Positions 1-12,504 of a stretch of 64,000 nucleotides of DNA are shown here, piece after piece. This DNA comes from Hofstenia miamia (taxonomy: Eukaryota; Xenacoelomorpha; Acoela): positions 354,361 to 418,360 of the forward strand of contig SCFE01000009.1 in the NCBI GenBank assembly GCA_004352715.1. The letters are read 5' to 3'. How positions within the stretch are numbered: position 1 is the first letter of the stretch; every line of letters starts with the position of its first letter. The notes beneath the pieces are model-generated. The model worked only from the letters and a program-made list of their open reading frames with translations, made no database searches and had not been told where the DNA came from. Position numbers and translations under genes: made by a program.

Positions 1-1343
1 TTAGATATGAATCTATCCAATCCATGGATATCTACTGGATATGGAATAAAATATTAAAATATTTATTTTATGGACATCCATGGATCATTTTTAAGTTGCT
101 TAAAATAATATCAGTAAAGAAAAACATGAAATTTTCAGCCTCGGCATTGCTAACATTTTTTGCATATTTTTCAGACTTATTGCCGTTAGAAAATGATTTT
201 ATATAAAAGTTGCAGAAGAATATGCAATGAAAGGCCTTACTCTTAGCATGCTGTTTTATGTTTGCAACATTTTTATATTTTTACAAAAGGGAAGTCATGG
301 CATCTTGTCCCAATACATCACAAAAAGTCTTAAAATCAAACAAAAATGAAATGGACACTTTTTGATTATAGCATACTGGCCCAGTCTGTATTCATTCTTC
401 AATTTTCATGTAATTTTTAAAAAGGTTTGGCCTCAAAGTTGACCCCTTACAAAACAAAGCCACTATTTTCTATTTTCATTGATTTAATATAATATTATGT
501 GGGCGCTCAAAGACTAAACGATTGTTTAAAATTGACGGAAGTGATATCAAACGTCAACAACGCCTCAATCTTATTGGAAGTAAGAGATTGACGCAATTGT
601 TCCCCACCACTATAAAGTCATTAACTCATTCTAATAAGTTATTTTAGACTCAATAAAGAACAATATTGTATGTGCTATTACGTAATGGCATTATAAGAAT
701 TGTGACGACCAAAAACTTTATTAAAAAACTGCGCTAAACTATATTTGTTACTTTGTTTTGGTTAATATATCCCATTGTAAAATATATTGATTTGGAAATA
801 TAATTCTGTTACATTGAAAAAGTTATTTTATATATACCACAATATCTTGTTAAATTTTTACTGAACATTTCTATTAGAATACCTTTTAAAATTTCAACAT
901 GAACTAGACAATTTTTCAGTTCAATTTAGCGAAATCAGTTGTTTAGAAATACATTTCCAGGAGTTTATTGCAATCCAAAAGACTAGAAAATGGATAAACC
1001 ATTGCATCGTAAACCTTACAAAAATTTCTAGTAGAATTTTTTTAAATCTATGCAAATAAGCTTCAACAAGAAGAAAACAATTTAAATTTACTATTTCGAA
1101 ACGTTGTTGAACTGCTCTAATCTAGGATTCTATTTTTCGCTAATTTGATTAATTTTTTTATGAAATTGAAATGTATTTGGTGTTAATCGATTATTTCAAT
1201 GAGCATTGAAATCTTTTAACCTTTATATAATTGCACCAACATATGGAGAATGTGTGACATATGGCACAGATTAAATCAATAGGGTCAAAATCAAATGATT
1301 CCTTCTCCATTAATTTTAAATTCAAAAAGAGTTATTTATTCAA
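1..1343. other. AT-rich intergenic DNA, no gene recognised
   Basis: Short open frames here (for example 24-206) are low-complexity and show no family resemblance. No RNA gene, splice-site pattern or repeat boundary was recognised before the inverted repeat that begins at 1344. Confidence 0.5.
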
Positions 1344-1574
1344 CCCTTTCTTGCCTTCCGGTTACATATGTTGCAAGTGTTTAGGCCTATGAATCTCCCA
1401 AACACTTTCATCTGTACTGGTTATACCATTCTGGGCACAAACGTTACCATTTCTAGTATAGTGAATGACCATCAGAGGGCACTGGGATAGTTGGTGTCTA
1501 ATAATCCTAAAATACATGTATATTTTCAATTTTATGGTTCTGGCTGGAAAAAAAAATTTCTATGCAAGAAAGGG
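1344..1574. mobile_element. piggyBac-type MITE (231 bp)
   Basis: The left end reads CCCTTTCTTGC and the right end is its exact inverse (GCAAGAAAGGG), an 11-bp terminal inverted repeat. The four bases outside are TCAA on the left and TTAA on the right. A CCC-starting repeat at a TTAA target is the piggyBac signature; the left TTAA would have one substitution. There is no coding capacity, so it is a non-autonomous copy. The family call is by inference from ends and target only. Confidence 0.6.
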
Positions 1575-2040
1575 TTAAACGTTATCTATGACTGCATACG
1601 TTATCGATAATTGCAACAAAATTGTTTCAAGTGCAAGTACAAGCAAAAATATTTCAATCGAAATTTTTACATCATTTTAATAAAAATAAGATAGCAGTTG
1701 TTGTTTTGCTGTATTAAACACTTCATTTTTCCAAATGAATGCATATCTTGATAATTCATATCAAACCAGCAATTTGCAATTTAGGAATTATTTAATGGTT
1801 TATCTAAGAAATTTTGTTCAAACATATATATATATGTATATTATGCGCATATTAATTAGGTTACATATCAAATTTTCATAATTTCTTTATTATTGACACA
1901 AATATTACTAAATAGCAATCAAGGGAAAAGCCTATAATGCAAATATAACATAGAAAACATTTAATTATGATTTTGCATTGAAAATTATGCAATAGTTTCA
2001 ATGCTATCTATTACTAAACAAATAAAGTCTAATATATCTC

Positions 2041-2505
2041 ATAATAACCGCAGTGGTGTCGCACTATTAGATTTAAGAAGGCATTCGATTCAATGAATTT
2101 TGATATTTTGCAAGACAAACTCATAAATTATAATATTGGTGATAACTCAATTAATTTAATCATGAACTTCTCAGAAAACAGACAGCAGAGTGAAAATTAA
2201 ACAGCAAAAAATCAAGTTATATTACGACTGACCGTGGGGTACCCAAAATTACTGTACTTGGCCCTATTTTATTTGCAATTTATGTAAGTGATACAATAAA
2301 ACAAATTAAACACAGCGACATTCACCAATTTCCCGACGACACATGCCTAATAAATAACACAAAAATGCTTTTGATGCTGCAAAAAACCTCCAAACAGATG
2401 TACAAAAATTAAGCAATTATGTTACAAACAATCAACTAAAACTAAATATTGAAAAAACACAGTTTATAGTTTTCTCACTGAAGGCACAAAGAAAACTAAT
2501 ATGCG
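2041..2505 (+). pseudogene. LINE reverse transcriptase remnant
   Basis: Broken frames carry RT landmarks in order: a degraded 'fkkAFDsmn'-like segment near 2070-2100, GVP..TVLGPILFAIYV near 2230-2290, a PDDT motif where active enzymes have ADD (about 2330-2345), and the thumb-like segment NQLKLNIEKTQF near 2430-2470. Stops and frameshifts separate these pieces. It is interrupted at about 2506 by the 3' tail of the minus-strand LINE that follows. It is non-functional; clade is not resolved beyond CR1/Jockey-like. Confidence 0.65.
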
Positions 2506-2530
2506 ATATAAGATAAGATAAGATAAGAAT
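2506..2530 (-). repeat. (TTATC)n 3' tail of the neighbouring LINE
   Basis: The plus strand reads about four units of ATAAG/GATAA. Read on the minus strand this is a CTTAT-type tail directly after the 3' end of the minus-strand LINE (2531-3565), as expected for a LINE ending in a short tandem tail. It abuts the plus-strand RT remnant, marking the insertion point. Confidence 0.55.
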
Positions 2531-3565
2531 TTATTAAAAATCAGAAAGAAAATTTGATAGTCATCTAAAAAAGCCTTTATACAAAATTGATAAAAAGTAC
2601 AATCTGCAATCATGGTACCAAAGTTCAAGCACTCAAAAACCAAGTTGGGAACAAATTTTCGTACTTCTTGATAAGCAACTTATAAGGTGCAGGATTCCGT
2701 TTCCTCAAATTATCTTCGTGTAGGTGCTGCGTACTGGTAAGTCGTCCTTCCAAACATGATTGTCTGTATGCAATATAGTTTCACCAACTAATTGTTCAAA
2801 GGGATTGAACCCTTCAATCACACCATAAGTAACCAGTCGCTTTTGAAGTGCATCGATTCTTTTCTGTTCACCCAAATTTACCCCTCCCAAACAGTCAGGC
2901 AATACTTTATTTGACTAAAGCATAAACAGATATACAAGGTTTGTAATTCAACAAAATTGTACCCAATGGATTTCAGCTTTTTGAGAAGATAAACTTTCTG
3001 GACAAGTCTACTGCAAAGTAATCGAACATGTTCATGAAAGGTCAAATCATCTGATAAAGTAATTTCCAGGATTTTTACATGCTTCACTCGTTTGATTCCG
3101 AAGATTTCACCAGGATCAGTGTCACATGACCAGCTAAAAAAAGGTCTACTGACTTTGAGGCATCTAAAACAAAGTTATTTGCATTACACCAATTTTTTAT
3201 ATGTTTCAGAACTTGTTCAGAAATCTCTAAATTCATACCAGCAACTACTACGGTTATATCATCGGCAAACTTCGTGAGACGAACATCTTCATGATGATAC
3301 GACAGTCCATCACAAACAATATTGAATAAGGGAGGCCCTAGGACAGTCCCTTGCGGTACAACACTGCTGGTGCACAAGATTACTGAACAGTCTCCATTCA
3401 TTTCTACATAATGGCACCGGTCAGAAAGAAAATAGCATTCTAGGTTAACTATGTGACGTTTGGCTCTCCACACTCCTGATAACTTCTCAATTATAGTGTT
3501 TTTGCGAACTTTGTCGAAAGCCTTGCTTAAATCTAAGGCTAAAACACCAACATAATTTATTTCTG
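2531..3565 (-). pseudogene. CR1-like LINE, RT palm to C-terminus remnant
   Basis: Reading from 3565 downwards: VGVLALDLSKAFDKV (RT motif A) at about 3550-3500, VVPQGTVLGPPLFNIV (motif B) and KFADDITVVV (motif C) inside the 3473-3084 frame, then KILEITLSDDLTFHEHVR and ..KVYLLKKLKSIGYN in a second frame (3087-2878), then ..RIDALQKRLVTYGVIEGF in a third (2902-2705). Frameshifts separate the three, so it is dead. The 3' untranslated part runs to a (TTATC)n tail. Its C-terminus resembles that of the LINE fragment at 32.5-33.1 kb (DAVQRKAIKLGII), so both probably belong to one family. Confidence 0.75.
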
Positions 3566-4295
3566 ACTCTTGTAGAAATTTCGAATGTCCTGGAGAATTT
3601 GGTGGAGTACAAAAGAAAAAAGTATTTTTAGGGATTTCCCTAAATTGATCTGCATTTGTATACCGTCACAAAATGAGACCAATTTAGAGAAATTGTGAAA
3701 ATACTCTTTTATAAGCATTCTCAAGAAAATGTATGTGTGATAAAATGGAAATTGCCCAAAATCTAACAATCATTTCCTTTGAAGAAAGGCAGCACTACAA
3801 TGCGCATTGCTTCATGATGCAGAAAGATTTTGTGACGGCATAAAAATGCAAGCCAATTTAGAGCAATTGGTAAAAATAAAAAATAGCACGCAAATTCCAT
3901 TTTCATACGCCCTCGCGCAACAAGAAATATTTCGTGTAATGCTAAATTTTTTGATGATTTGAAAAAATTATGTTTTTCTAGTGTTTCCATGGTGTCAGTT
4001 GCCAGTGAGGAGCGTTTTTCAGTCACAGTAAGGCCACAAAAAGTGTTGTTTAGCTCAGATTGACAAGGTGCCTCTTTTAAAAAAAATAGGATGGAAATCT
4101 TTTATTTCAGAAGATAATTCCTTCCCGACAAACTCAAATATTAGCAGATGCAGGATAAAATGTCTATAAATCCAAAACACTCATTTATGTTCTTTGTTCA
4201 AGTCATTCGTGCTGCTGATTAGTTTACTTTTAGATTTAGCAAGTTGAAATGTCTTTGAGATGGTGATACATATTACAATGATCACAACAAATTCA
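3566..4295. other. unassigned AT-rich DNA with weak internal duplication
   Basis: Two segments, about 3660-3710 and 3830-3880, share an 'accaatttagagaaattg'-like core and look like a decayed duplication. Open frames on the minus strand (3769-3557, 4026-3763) match nothing I know. Confidence 0.3.
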
Positions 4296-4297
4296 AA

Positions 4298-4328
<31 letters not shown>

Positions 4329-4329
4329 T
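4296..4329. repeat. (TTA)n microsatellite
   Basis: About eleven TTA/ATT units in a row. A further short (TTA) stretch at about 4510-4535 and one at 5958-6003 bracket the minus-strand LINE between them. Confidence 0.9.
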
Positions 4330-4509
4330 TAATAGACAATGCCTACTTAATGACAATAGTACACTACATTCATTTGAAAATTTTGTATAAAATGCACACA
4401 CACACACATTTTAATATTATATAGATGTTTATTATATTTGTAAATAGCTTTTTGTAGTTTTGTAGTTTATAGTTTTTTGTTCCTTTTTCTTGCAGCAATA
4501 AATTGCTTT

Positions 4510-5957
4510 TGAATCTTATTATATTATTATTATTCTTCTTGCATCTCACAGCTTCATGCTGGTATCCCCATCAGCTCGGGGAACTCACCAGTTCCGAGGG
4601 CGGCTGCGAGCCCCCCCCAGGACTCTAGCTGTTCCTAACAATGCTGCCTTCTGTGCTACTGCTCCTCCCCACTTTGGTACTCCCAACTCTTCCAAGTATC
4701 TCTTATGCTTCTTACTCACTGCTCCTAGTGCTCCTACAACTATCGGGACTACTTCAACTTTCTTTAACTTCCACAGCCTTTCTATTTCCTCTGCCAACTC
4801 TCTATACTTGTCTATCTTCTCTTTCTCCTTGCTTTCTACATTNNNNNNNNNNNNNNNNNNNNNNNNNNNNNNNNNNNNNNNNNNNNNNNNNNNNNNNNNN
4901 NNNNNNNNNNNNNNNNNNNNNNNNNNNNNNNNNNNNNNNNNNNNNNNNNNNNNNNNNNNNNNNNNNNNNNNNNNNNNNNNNNNNNNNNNNNNNNNNNNNN
5001 NNNNNNNNNNNNNNNNNNNNNNNNNNNNNNNNNNNNNNNNNNNNNNNNNNNNNNNNNNNNNNNNNNNNNNNNNNNNNNNNNNNNNNNNNNNNNNNNNNNN
5101 NNNNNNNNNNNNNNNNNNNNNNNNNNNNNNNNNNNNNNNNNNNNNNNNNNNNNNNNNNNNNNNNNNNNNNNNNNNNNNNNNNNNNNNNNNNNNNNNNNNN
5201 NNNNNNNNNNNNNNNNNNNNNNNNNNNNNNNNNNNNNNNNNNNNNNNNNNNNNNNNNNNNNNNNNNNNNNNNNNNNNNNNNNNNNNNNNNNNNNNNNNNN
5301 NNNNNNNNNNNNNNNNNNNNNNNNNNNNNNNNNNNNNNNNNNNNNNNNNNNNNNNNNNNNNNNNNNNNNNNNNNNNNNNNNNNNNNNNNNNNNNNNNNNN
5401 NNNNNNNNNNNNNNNNNNNNNNNNNNNNNNNNNNNNNNNNNNNNNNNNNNNNNNNNNNNNNNNNNNNNNNNNNNNNNNNNNNNNNNNNNNNNTACTCTCA
5501 TCCAACTGTAACTTTCTCACTTGCCCTGCAAGCCTCTGCTCTGTAACTTCTAATCCCGTTCTTGCCTTCCTCCATTCTTCCAACATTCTCTTCCTGTAAC
5601 CCCTCTCATCTGGCCTGCTTCTTCTGTAACACTCCAATGCTGTCTTGTTCTGCTCATCTGTCCACTTCTCGAGTCCACACTCCCGATTGTGGAGTCCACC
5701 TGTTGTCCGGAGATTCTTAGCACCCTCTGACCATTGAAGGCCTGCCGGGGACTGCGGGCCTTTGTTCTTTCATGACTTGCCATCAGTGTTTGATTTTTGT
5801 GTTTGATTTTGGACTCACATTGTCCTAGGAAGTTGCCAACCAAGGCTTTGAGTGCTTCCTACCCTGTGAGCTAGGTCATCCAGTTTTGTAACCACGATCA
5901 CAGTTGTTTAACTTCAGCTTACCAATCTGCGTCTTTACCAACTGGGCTCCCTGCCCA
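4510..5957 (-). mobile_element. R4/Dong-like LINE inside (TTA)n, with assembly gap
   Basis: Two coding blocks on the minus strand flank 650 N. The 5' block (5637-5493) contains GYRKRMLEEWRKA and TEQRLAGQVRKL, a pattern I know from the N-terminal part of restriction-like-endonuclease LINEs. The 3' block (4842-4585) has KIDKYRELAEEIERLWK, then VEVVPIVVGALGAV and KAALLGTARVL, the C-terminal tail that follows the endonuclease domain in such proteins. TTA repeats lie at both ends; Dong/R4 elements of insects are known to insert in TAA repeats, so that clade is inferred. RT and endonuclease must be in the gap or deleted. Upstream in-frame sequence runs to about 5843. Confidence 0.7.
4843..5492. other. 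assembly gap (650 N)
   Basis: The run lies inside the LINE above. A complete element of this type needs about 3 kb of coding sequence between the visible blocks, so either the gap size is underestimated or the copy is internally deleted. Confidence 0.95.
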
Positions 5958-5962
5958 CATTA

Positions 5963-6003
<41 letters not shown>
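5958..6003. repeat. (ATT)n microsatellite
   Basis: About fifteen ATT/TTA units; the 5' end of the minus-strand LINE begins directly beside it. Confidence 0.95.
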
Positions 6004-7490
6004 TTTATTTTATCTTATTAAACCTAAGAAAACATTTTTTCCACTCGAATTCAACCTGTTTTTCTTTCAAAAACTCAACCCGACCCGATCCTCATTCTAT
6101 TGATGAAATGATTTTTAAACTTATCTTCCCGCGCATTCACCAATTGCCAAAATGCGTAAATGATTGAATTAGTACGTTAATATAGTTTTATTATAACACA
6201 AAAGCCTTAAAACTGCAAATCGTGGAGCTTTTTTTGAAAAAAATAAAAAGTTAATTAAACTTCTAAAATTGGGGATGAAAATGTTCACCTGGGCCAGATG
6301 AGGTGATTACAAATTCAAATTCAAAATTACTATATTAACTACATGCATTCTTATCGGCCACCCTATGTGTATATGCATTACAATTTAATCACATTTTCGC
6401 TTTACACTATTTAAGAGGTTTGAAGTAGCATATAAAATTGATTCATCATACGCAATTACAAATTTATTATTTACGCCATCTATTGGAGCTAAGAGGAAGA
6501 TAATAATTTACTTAAGTTCCTTTATTAGTAATAAGGATGTTTTACTAGAACATATTTTAGAATAAGGTGGCTAGTATCAGTAAATTTTATAGTCTTTAGC
6601 TGGATGTTATAAAAAGCTATTATGTAATAATATAAAAAATATTAAATAAATAATGTAAAAAATTAAATAAAACAAATCCAAGCATTTCCATTAGCAAACA
6701 GTTGCTATTGATGATAATATAACACCTTGACAGAATCATCTTAGTTTGCTCAATTCAAAAGAATTTATAATTTTAAAATCTTTAGACTTCTTTCAAGAGT
6801 TGAAATTATAGATTGTTCTAATGAATAACGTTTCTTATAAAAATAGATCGCCCAATGCATTACTTAGAATTCTTGCAGCTCCTATTGATTTTTTCAATGA
6901 AATCTATAATTATATTACAGAAATGTGTTAAAATCACTATATATAATGTAAGGGTCAACATAGAAAATTGCTAATTGACTATTAAATGTTGTGTAGAATT
7001 TTATAAAACTGTCCGTGTTTAAATTGGATTTAATTTTTGTTCAATTTCAAATTATGTAACTCCATTAGATATTAACGAAACAGTAGTATCAAGTGAAGAT
7101 GATAAATTTATTTATTTGCAAATATAAATTTACGTATTTCAATAAAGACAGTTCAGTAAATTTATAATATATATGATTATATTCTTAAGTTGATTGATGA
7201 TTTAGTTTGGATTTACAAATACATTTAACTTTAAATGTATAGTTGTAACATCATCTTGATGCAAATAGAGTGATGGAATTTTCTGTTCGATGAGAAACTT
7301 TGTATGCATGTTTTGTTTACTGTTAGTTAAATCAATATTCAATAGTTCAATTGTAGAGAAGTACAATTCTTAAGTAATTTAGACTGCAAGTTCTAAAATT
7401 AGTACTTTTCATGAAATTTTAAGGTTGTGTTATTGGTCATATAGTAGTTAATTCCAGAACAATTTATATTTTCATTGAAAGAATAGATTG
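6004..7490. other. AT-rich DNA, nothing recognised
   Basis: No frame over about 60 codons, no inverted-repeat ends and no splice-like pattern of a known gene was seen. Confidence 0.5.
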
Positions 7491-7494
7491 AATT

Positions 7495-9260
7495 TTGGCA
7501 AATTTCCTTCGCGATTGCTTGAAAGGGTTAAATTTATTTAAAGATTATTCACATTGGACAGTCAATTACACAAAAGAATCCTGTTTTAGATGTTTCCTTC
7601 CAAATCAATATTCTGGTTTGGTTAATCTTCTATATTTTTGTGCTACCCAAAACTCAACATCTAAGCGTTTGGTAAGTGCATTAACTAAGTTAAATTCTAA
7701 TCAAAAATTGAGCTTGTAAAAAATTCAACTTTATTTAGAAGAAGTTTATTCTTGTTTGGATTATGAACGCCATGTAGGTTAAGTGAAAATGGGAAGTTAA
7801 AAGAACAACTATGATTCCCAGCTCATTTAACAAGGATTAATTGTTTAAATTTCAATTTTAACTTCAAGAATTAAAACAAGAACTATATCTGCAACAGTGA
7901 TATTACAAAGTTTTAGAATTATCCTGAATTTTTTGGTAATTCAAAAGTAGTTGCTTCACTTATGTATCCTCTTTACAAAAAACATTTACTGAAGACTCTG
8001 CTCTGAATAAAAATGCTAAAATCTTGTTAAATAATTATGCGCCTTCATGTGATACCAAAGTCCGTAACAGAGATTGAAAACTAGAAAGCATATAACGAAT
8101 TAATTCAGAATGGATGCTCATACTTCTGTCTTAGGAATTACAATACAGTTTTGCCTCTAATATCAGATATGGTTTGATTATCTGTGGTTCCGATTTCGAA
8201 ATCTTGTGAAGATAAAAAGATTCCTAAAATGACAATTAAATATTGACTTTTACTAATCATAAGTACTGCAGTATTTCGCTGCAAATGAAGAAAATCAAAG
8301 AAATTTTAGAATATTTATGTTCTAATTTATAGTCTCAGAAGAAAGTACATCTCAAGCCTATTATTTATCAACAGATATTTGCTGATAGAGTGATGCTCCC
8401 TATTTGTTGCTCATGTCCAACTAATTGGTTAAAACCTTTATTACTATACATATACATTAACACTTGTATAGAGACAGAGCTATTAATTATAAGATGCTTA
8501 AAGTTTAGTCATTAAGGAAATACTTAGCAACTGATTTAGACTATCAATACTGAGAAAATGGATACTGGCTTTGGTGAAAACTCTCAACTTCGTATTCCTA
8601 TTACAAATTGCTTTAAATGTTTGACTCTTTAAGTTGTGGTCGTGAATTTCAATTCATTGTAGCAAAATTTATTTTAATGAAGTAAAGTAACTCTGCCGAA
8701 TCTGCATTGCAAACTACATAATGTAAGAGTAGCCTTTCAATTTACGTATTAGACGAAATGGATTTGCAATATTATGGGTTATTCTTTATTAATTTCACAT
8801 TTGTTAGATTTCCAAAATACACATTAGGTATTAATAAATGAATCCCAATAATTTAATACACCATTTAAATTTGTAACATTCATTGAAATGTCATCGGTTC
8901 TTGATGAGCATGAACTTGTTAAAGTTAAGCATCGCTCTTTATTATACAGATCTAATGTGCTTAAAGATCTGGAAATTTTTGATGAATTTACTAATGAAGA
9001 ATTAAGCTGAGAATTGGAATTATGCTTCTATATAAAAGGGGAAGATACTTATTATATGAGACAATATATTTTCATAAAAAAGTTTCAAATCTATGAATTT
9101 ATATTGTACGTTCCCTATGATCAAAAAATTGATGCCACTTACATTCTGTTTTCTGCATTATTTGCATAAAATGGTTGGCGCCGAGATACCAAATTATGAA
9201 ACATAGCTTTAGGAAAAGTTCGCCTTTCAAACAAATATTTTGATATGCGCATTCTTTCGC
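7495..9260 (+). pseudogene. decayed coding traces, family unknown
   Basis: Several plus-strand stretches look coding-like but are broken by stops: 7495-7719 (74 codons, with ESCFRCFLPNQYSGLVNLLY), about 8141-8200 (ASNIRYGLIICGSDFEI, which recalls the 'irYGiifWG' segment after the RT of some retroelements), and 8888-9010 (MSSVLDEHELVKVKHRSLLY and IFDEFTNEELS). The pieces do not assemble into a protein I recognise. They may be the 5' part of the LINE that follows, a different retroelement, or chance. Confidence 0.25.
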
Positions 9261-9423
9261 GTTTTGATATTTTCAGGTAATTTCCTTCCTATTATGGCCA
9301 CTCATCATTAAGACAGAGCCTCGTTTGAAGTTTCGCATGAATTTCTTATTCCGGAAGGCAGCTACTATTTCAAACTGAGTTTATAGCCAAAAAATGTATT
9401 GTATTTTTATAGATTTCTTATGA

Positions 9424-9699
9424 TTGAAAAAAGTTTTATCTGAAATAACGCGGATAATTCGTGAAGAAAAAATTCATAATGACAAATACATATACTATTT
9501 TAATGGAGCATTAAGGGATATTGCAGAAAGCAGACACAATGTTGATCTGATCAAAGTTTTTGAAAAAGTTATTATTTTTAATTATGACCGCAATCTAATC
9601 AACAGCAAATTTCTTGCAAAAGATGGGCTTCATTTGTCCAGAAAAGATTTAGGAATTGTCATAAAAGAAATAAAAACTTTTATAATCATTATGAACTGA
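9424..9699 (+). pseudogene. SGNH-esterase-like C-terminus of a LINE ORF1
   Basis: The 91-residue frame includes YIYYFNGALRDIAESRHNVD and ends with FLAKDGLHLSRKDLGIVIKE. The 'F..DGlHLsr.G' pattern is the last block (catalytic Asp-His) of the SGNH esterase domain found in ORF1 proteins of CR1-type LINEs. It lies about 450 bp upstream of an endonuclease start on the same strand, in the position ORF1 should occupy. The upstream esterase blocks are not visible, so this is a truncated or decayed ORF1. Confidence 0.5.
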
Positions 9700-10129
9700 T
9701 TTATAAATAGTGGAAAAACAAGGAAGGAAGAAATTTTGAAAAAGTCAAGGACCTTCTATTCAATCATGGCAATGCCAGAACGCGGTTATCTGTATTCCCT
9801 AAATAAAAATAGATCTCACCTATATATGAAATTCCCTGTAGAAAATAGTAAAACCTTTAACAATTAGGCTCAACTGAAAACTTTCCTGAAGCAACTAGTT
9901 CAATTATGACTACGAAAATGGATTGCAGCATGAAAGATTTGCATACTTTTGCCAATGCATGTTCAATTATAAATTGCGTATGGTATGAATTTCGCAGGAT
10001 GTTAATGTTCAGGTACATCTTAGTAATGTATTTATTAACTGTTTTGTATTTTTAATAAAACGCGTTACTACAATATGACAATTATGGAAATTTTTAACAT
10101 AGCAAATGCAAAAATTTAGCTCCTAATTG

Positions 10130-12496
10130 TAAGAATGCGTCTAAATATGTCTGGGACCGTACACCTAATTCTGGGCCCTTAATTTATGACTACAGTGGGT
10201 GCAGAAACAAATTACGCAATTTTAATAGCAGGCTCAAAATTGCTCACCTTAATGCACGCAGCTTGGCATCTCAAAGACTTGAGTTTCTTGAAATTTGCTC
10301 AAAGTTTGGAAAAAATACCGTTTTAGAGACAACGGAAACATGGCTGAAAGATAGTTGTCCTATAAGGATGCATAGCGCTAACTGCAAATTATTTGATCTA
10401 TTTCACAAATATCGATCTAGTCGTGGAGGAGGTTTTCTTGTACTTGTGCCCAAAATTCTACAGACAGAAAGGAGAGAGGATTTAGAATATCAGCATGAAG
10501 TTTTGAAACCATCTGGATAAAAGTATCCTCTAAAAGCCACAAAGATTTCTTGTTAAATGTTATTTACAACCCATGTAAGAGGATCAAGAATACATTAATA
10601 GAAGTAAAAATTCCTGAGATCGAATGCGCCTTAGCTAAATGTAACATTATGATGCTTGGAGACTAACAAACTACCTCAATATATATGACAAAATTGTAAT
10701 ATTTTTTGGTCTGAGTGTTGTTAACACTGAAATCCCAACGCGCAATATGCCTACAGCCTTGTTAGATTATTTCATCACTAATGCATTCCAACAATATAAA
10801 AATCTAGTTTTCACAACATTCTCAGACCATAATCGCAGTGGACATATATCCGACATACATTGCAAGTGCCATAAGAGATCAATAATCAGTCAGTCATTTA
10901 AAAATTTCAGAGAAGCAACTTTTATTAGAACTGGAGAACATTTCGTTGGACTATCTGTATTGATTAAATAATGGTAATTACATGTTTGGATTCATTTCAA
11001 AATAAATGTTTGGATCCCACTGGTCTTCAAGAAAACATTTATAAGACAGTATGAAGATTTAAGTACATATAGTGATTGATTTACTAATACAGCTGAAATT
11101 AAGAGCCTGGAATTCAAAAAGAAACCCCTCTGGAATGAAATCAAAGACTTTGACCTTGAGATTGTTCCAGCAGAAGCAACTAAGAAATGCAATGACCTAC
11201 AGACATTTATCAGTTTAAAAAAAATGAAGCTAACGAAAAATTTTCTAGCATGTTTTACCATCACCTAGAAGGAAGTAAATGTAAGTGGCAGTTTATAAAT
11301 AATGTTCTACATGAAAGAACTACAGAACACATAAAAAACTTTGCATAAACAATATAATTACCGAGAGTAAAATAGAAATAGCTAACCGCCTCAACCATAT
11401 CTTCAGTCAGTTTGGAAAATATGAAGGATCCATTGTTTCCTACCACCTAAAGCATTATATCCAGAAAATTTGAAATTTAAATTCAACTAATGGGGTTGCA
11501 ACATTTAAGGAAAGTACTTGATAACCCTGACTAGTAAATCAAGTCGATCAACAAATATTCTCGGATTCATTATCAAACAGTTTTACAAGCATTTTGAAAA
11601 TCATCTGTTATTTTTTAGAATTATTGCATTTACCAAAATCAATTCCCTACTATGCTCAAACGTTGAGATATTACACCAGTCTTCAAAAAGGGTGATACTT
11701 TGAATGGCTTAAACTATAGACCCATTTCTGTCACTAACACGTTTGAGAAAATATTAGAAAAGCCTCTTGCAAGTCATCTAAAGCAATATCTAACTAATCA
11801 TGGGTTATTATCTGATCGACAGTTAGGATTTAGGCATGGCTACTCCACCATTGATGTATTAGTTGGCATAGCTGAGAATATTCAATTGATAATCAATAAT
11901 AACCCCCTAGATTTGAGCAAGACATTCGACAACATGGATCATAAAATATTTCAGCAAACGCTAAGAGCAATTGGGATTGATAATGACGCAATAGCTGATA
12001 AATAGCTTTCTTACAAACCGGAAACATCGGGTGAAGATTGACAGTGTATTTTCAGAATAAATGCAATCTTCAAAACGGGCCCCAAAGAGTACTGTTCTCG
12101 GACTTATCTTGTTCACTATATACATAAATGATATTTCGAATAATTGAATCAGGTGATATCTATCAATATGCAGACGGCACATGCATAGTTACTAAACACC
12201 AAAATCAACATGGGGCTGCAGAGCAACTAAAAATATATTTTAACCAAATTAAATTAACAACTAATATTCCCAACACAAAATTCTTAATATTCCCCCCCCC
12301 CACATTCTTTTAGACACATTTCCAACCAAATTGAAGTCCAAATGGGATCACAGAGCATTAAGAAAACCGCAAACATAAAATATTTAGGGATTATATTGAC
12401 AATAAACTTGAATAGGAATCATTTATGAACAATAAACTTCGAAAAATGGCTTTAGGCAGCAGATCCAATAATGAAATTAAGCACATAACCCAGAGC
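10130..12496 (+). pseudogene. CR1/Jockey-like LINE ORF2, endonuclease and RT, decayed
   Basis: From about 10240 the frame reads KIAHLNARSLASQRLEFLEI, then TTETWLKD and a YRSSRGGGFLVLV block, the first motifs of the apurinic-type endonuclease. PTRNMPTALLDYFITN and FSDHNR at 10735-10840 are its last motifs. RT follows in 11700-12005: NYRPISVTNTFEKILEK, LGFRHGYST and PLDLSKTFDNMDHKI, then QYADGTCIV (YADD altered) at about 12165-12195. Many stops and frameshifts make it a fossil. It is cut at 12496 by a hAT element and resumes at 13168. Confidence 0.75.
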
Positions 12497-12504
12497 ACTC
12501 AAAC

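Noticed and set aside
4556-5637. Very long open frames across N runs (also at 33.1, 35.6, 38.8, 41.6, 57.2 and 62.1 kb)
   Set aside because: Their length comes from N being read as unknown residues; only the flanking real codons were considered.
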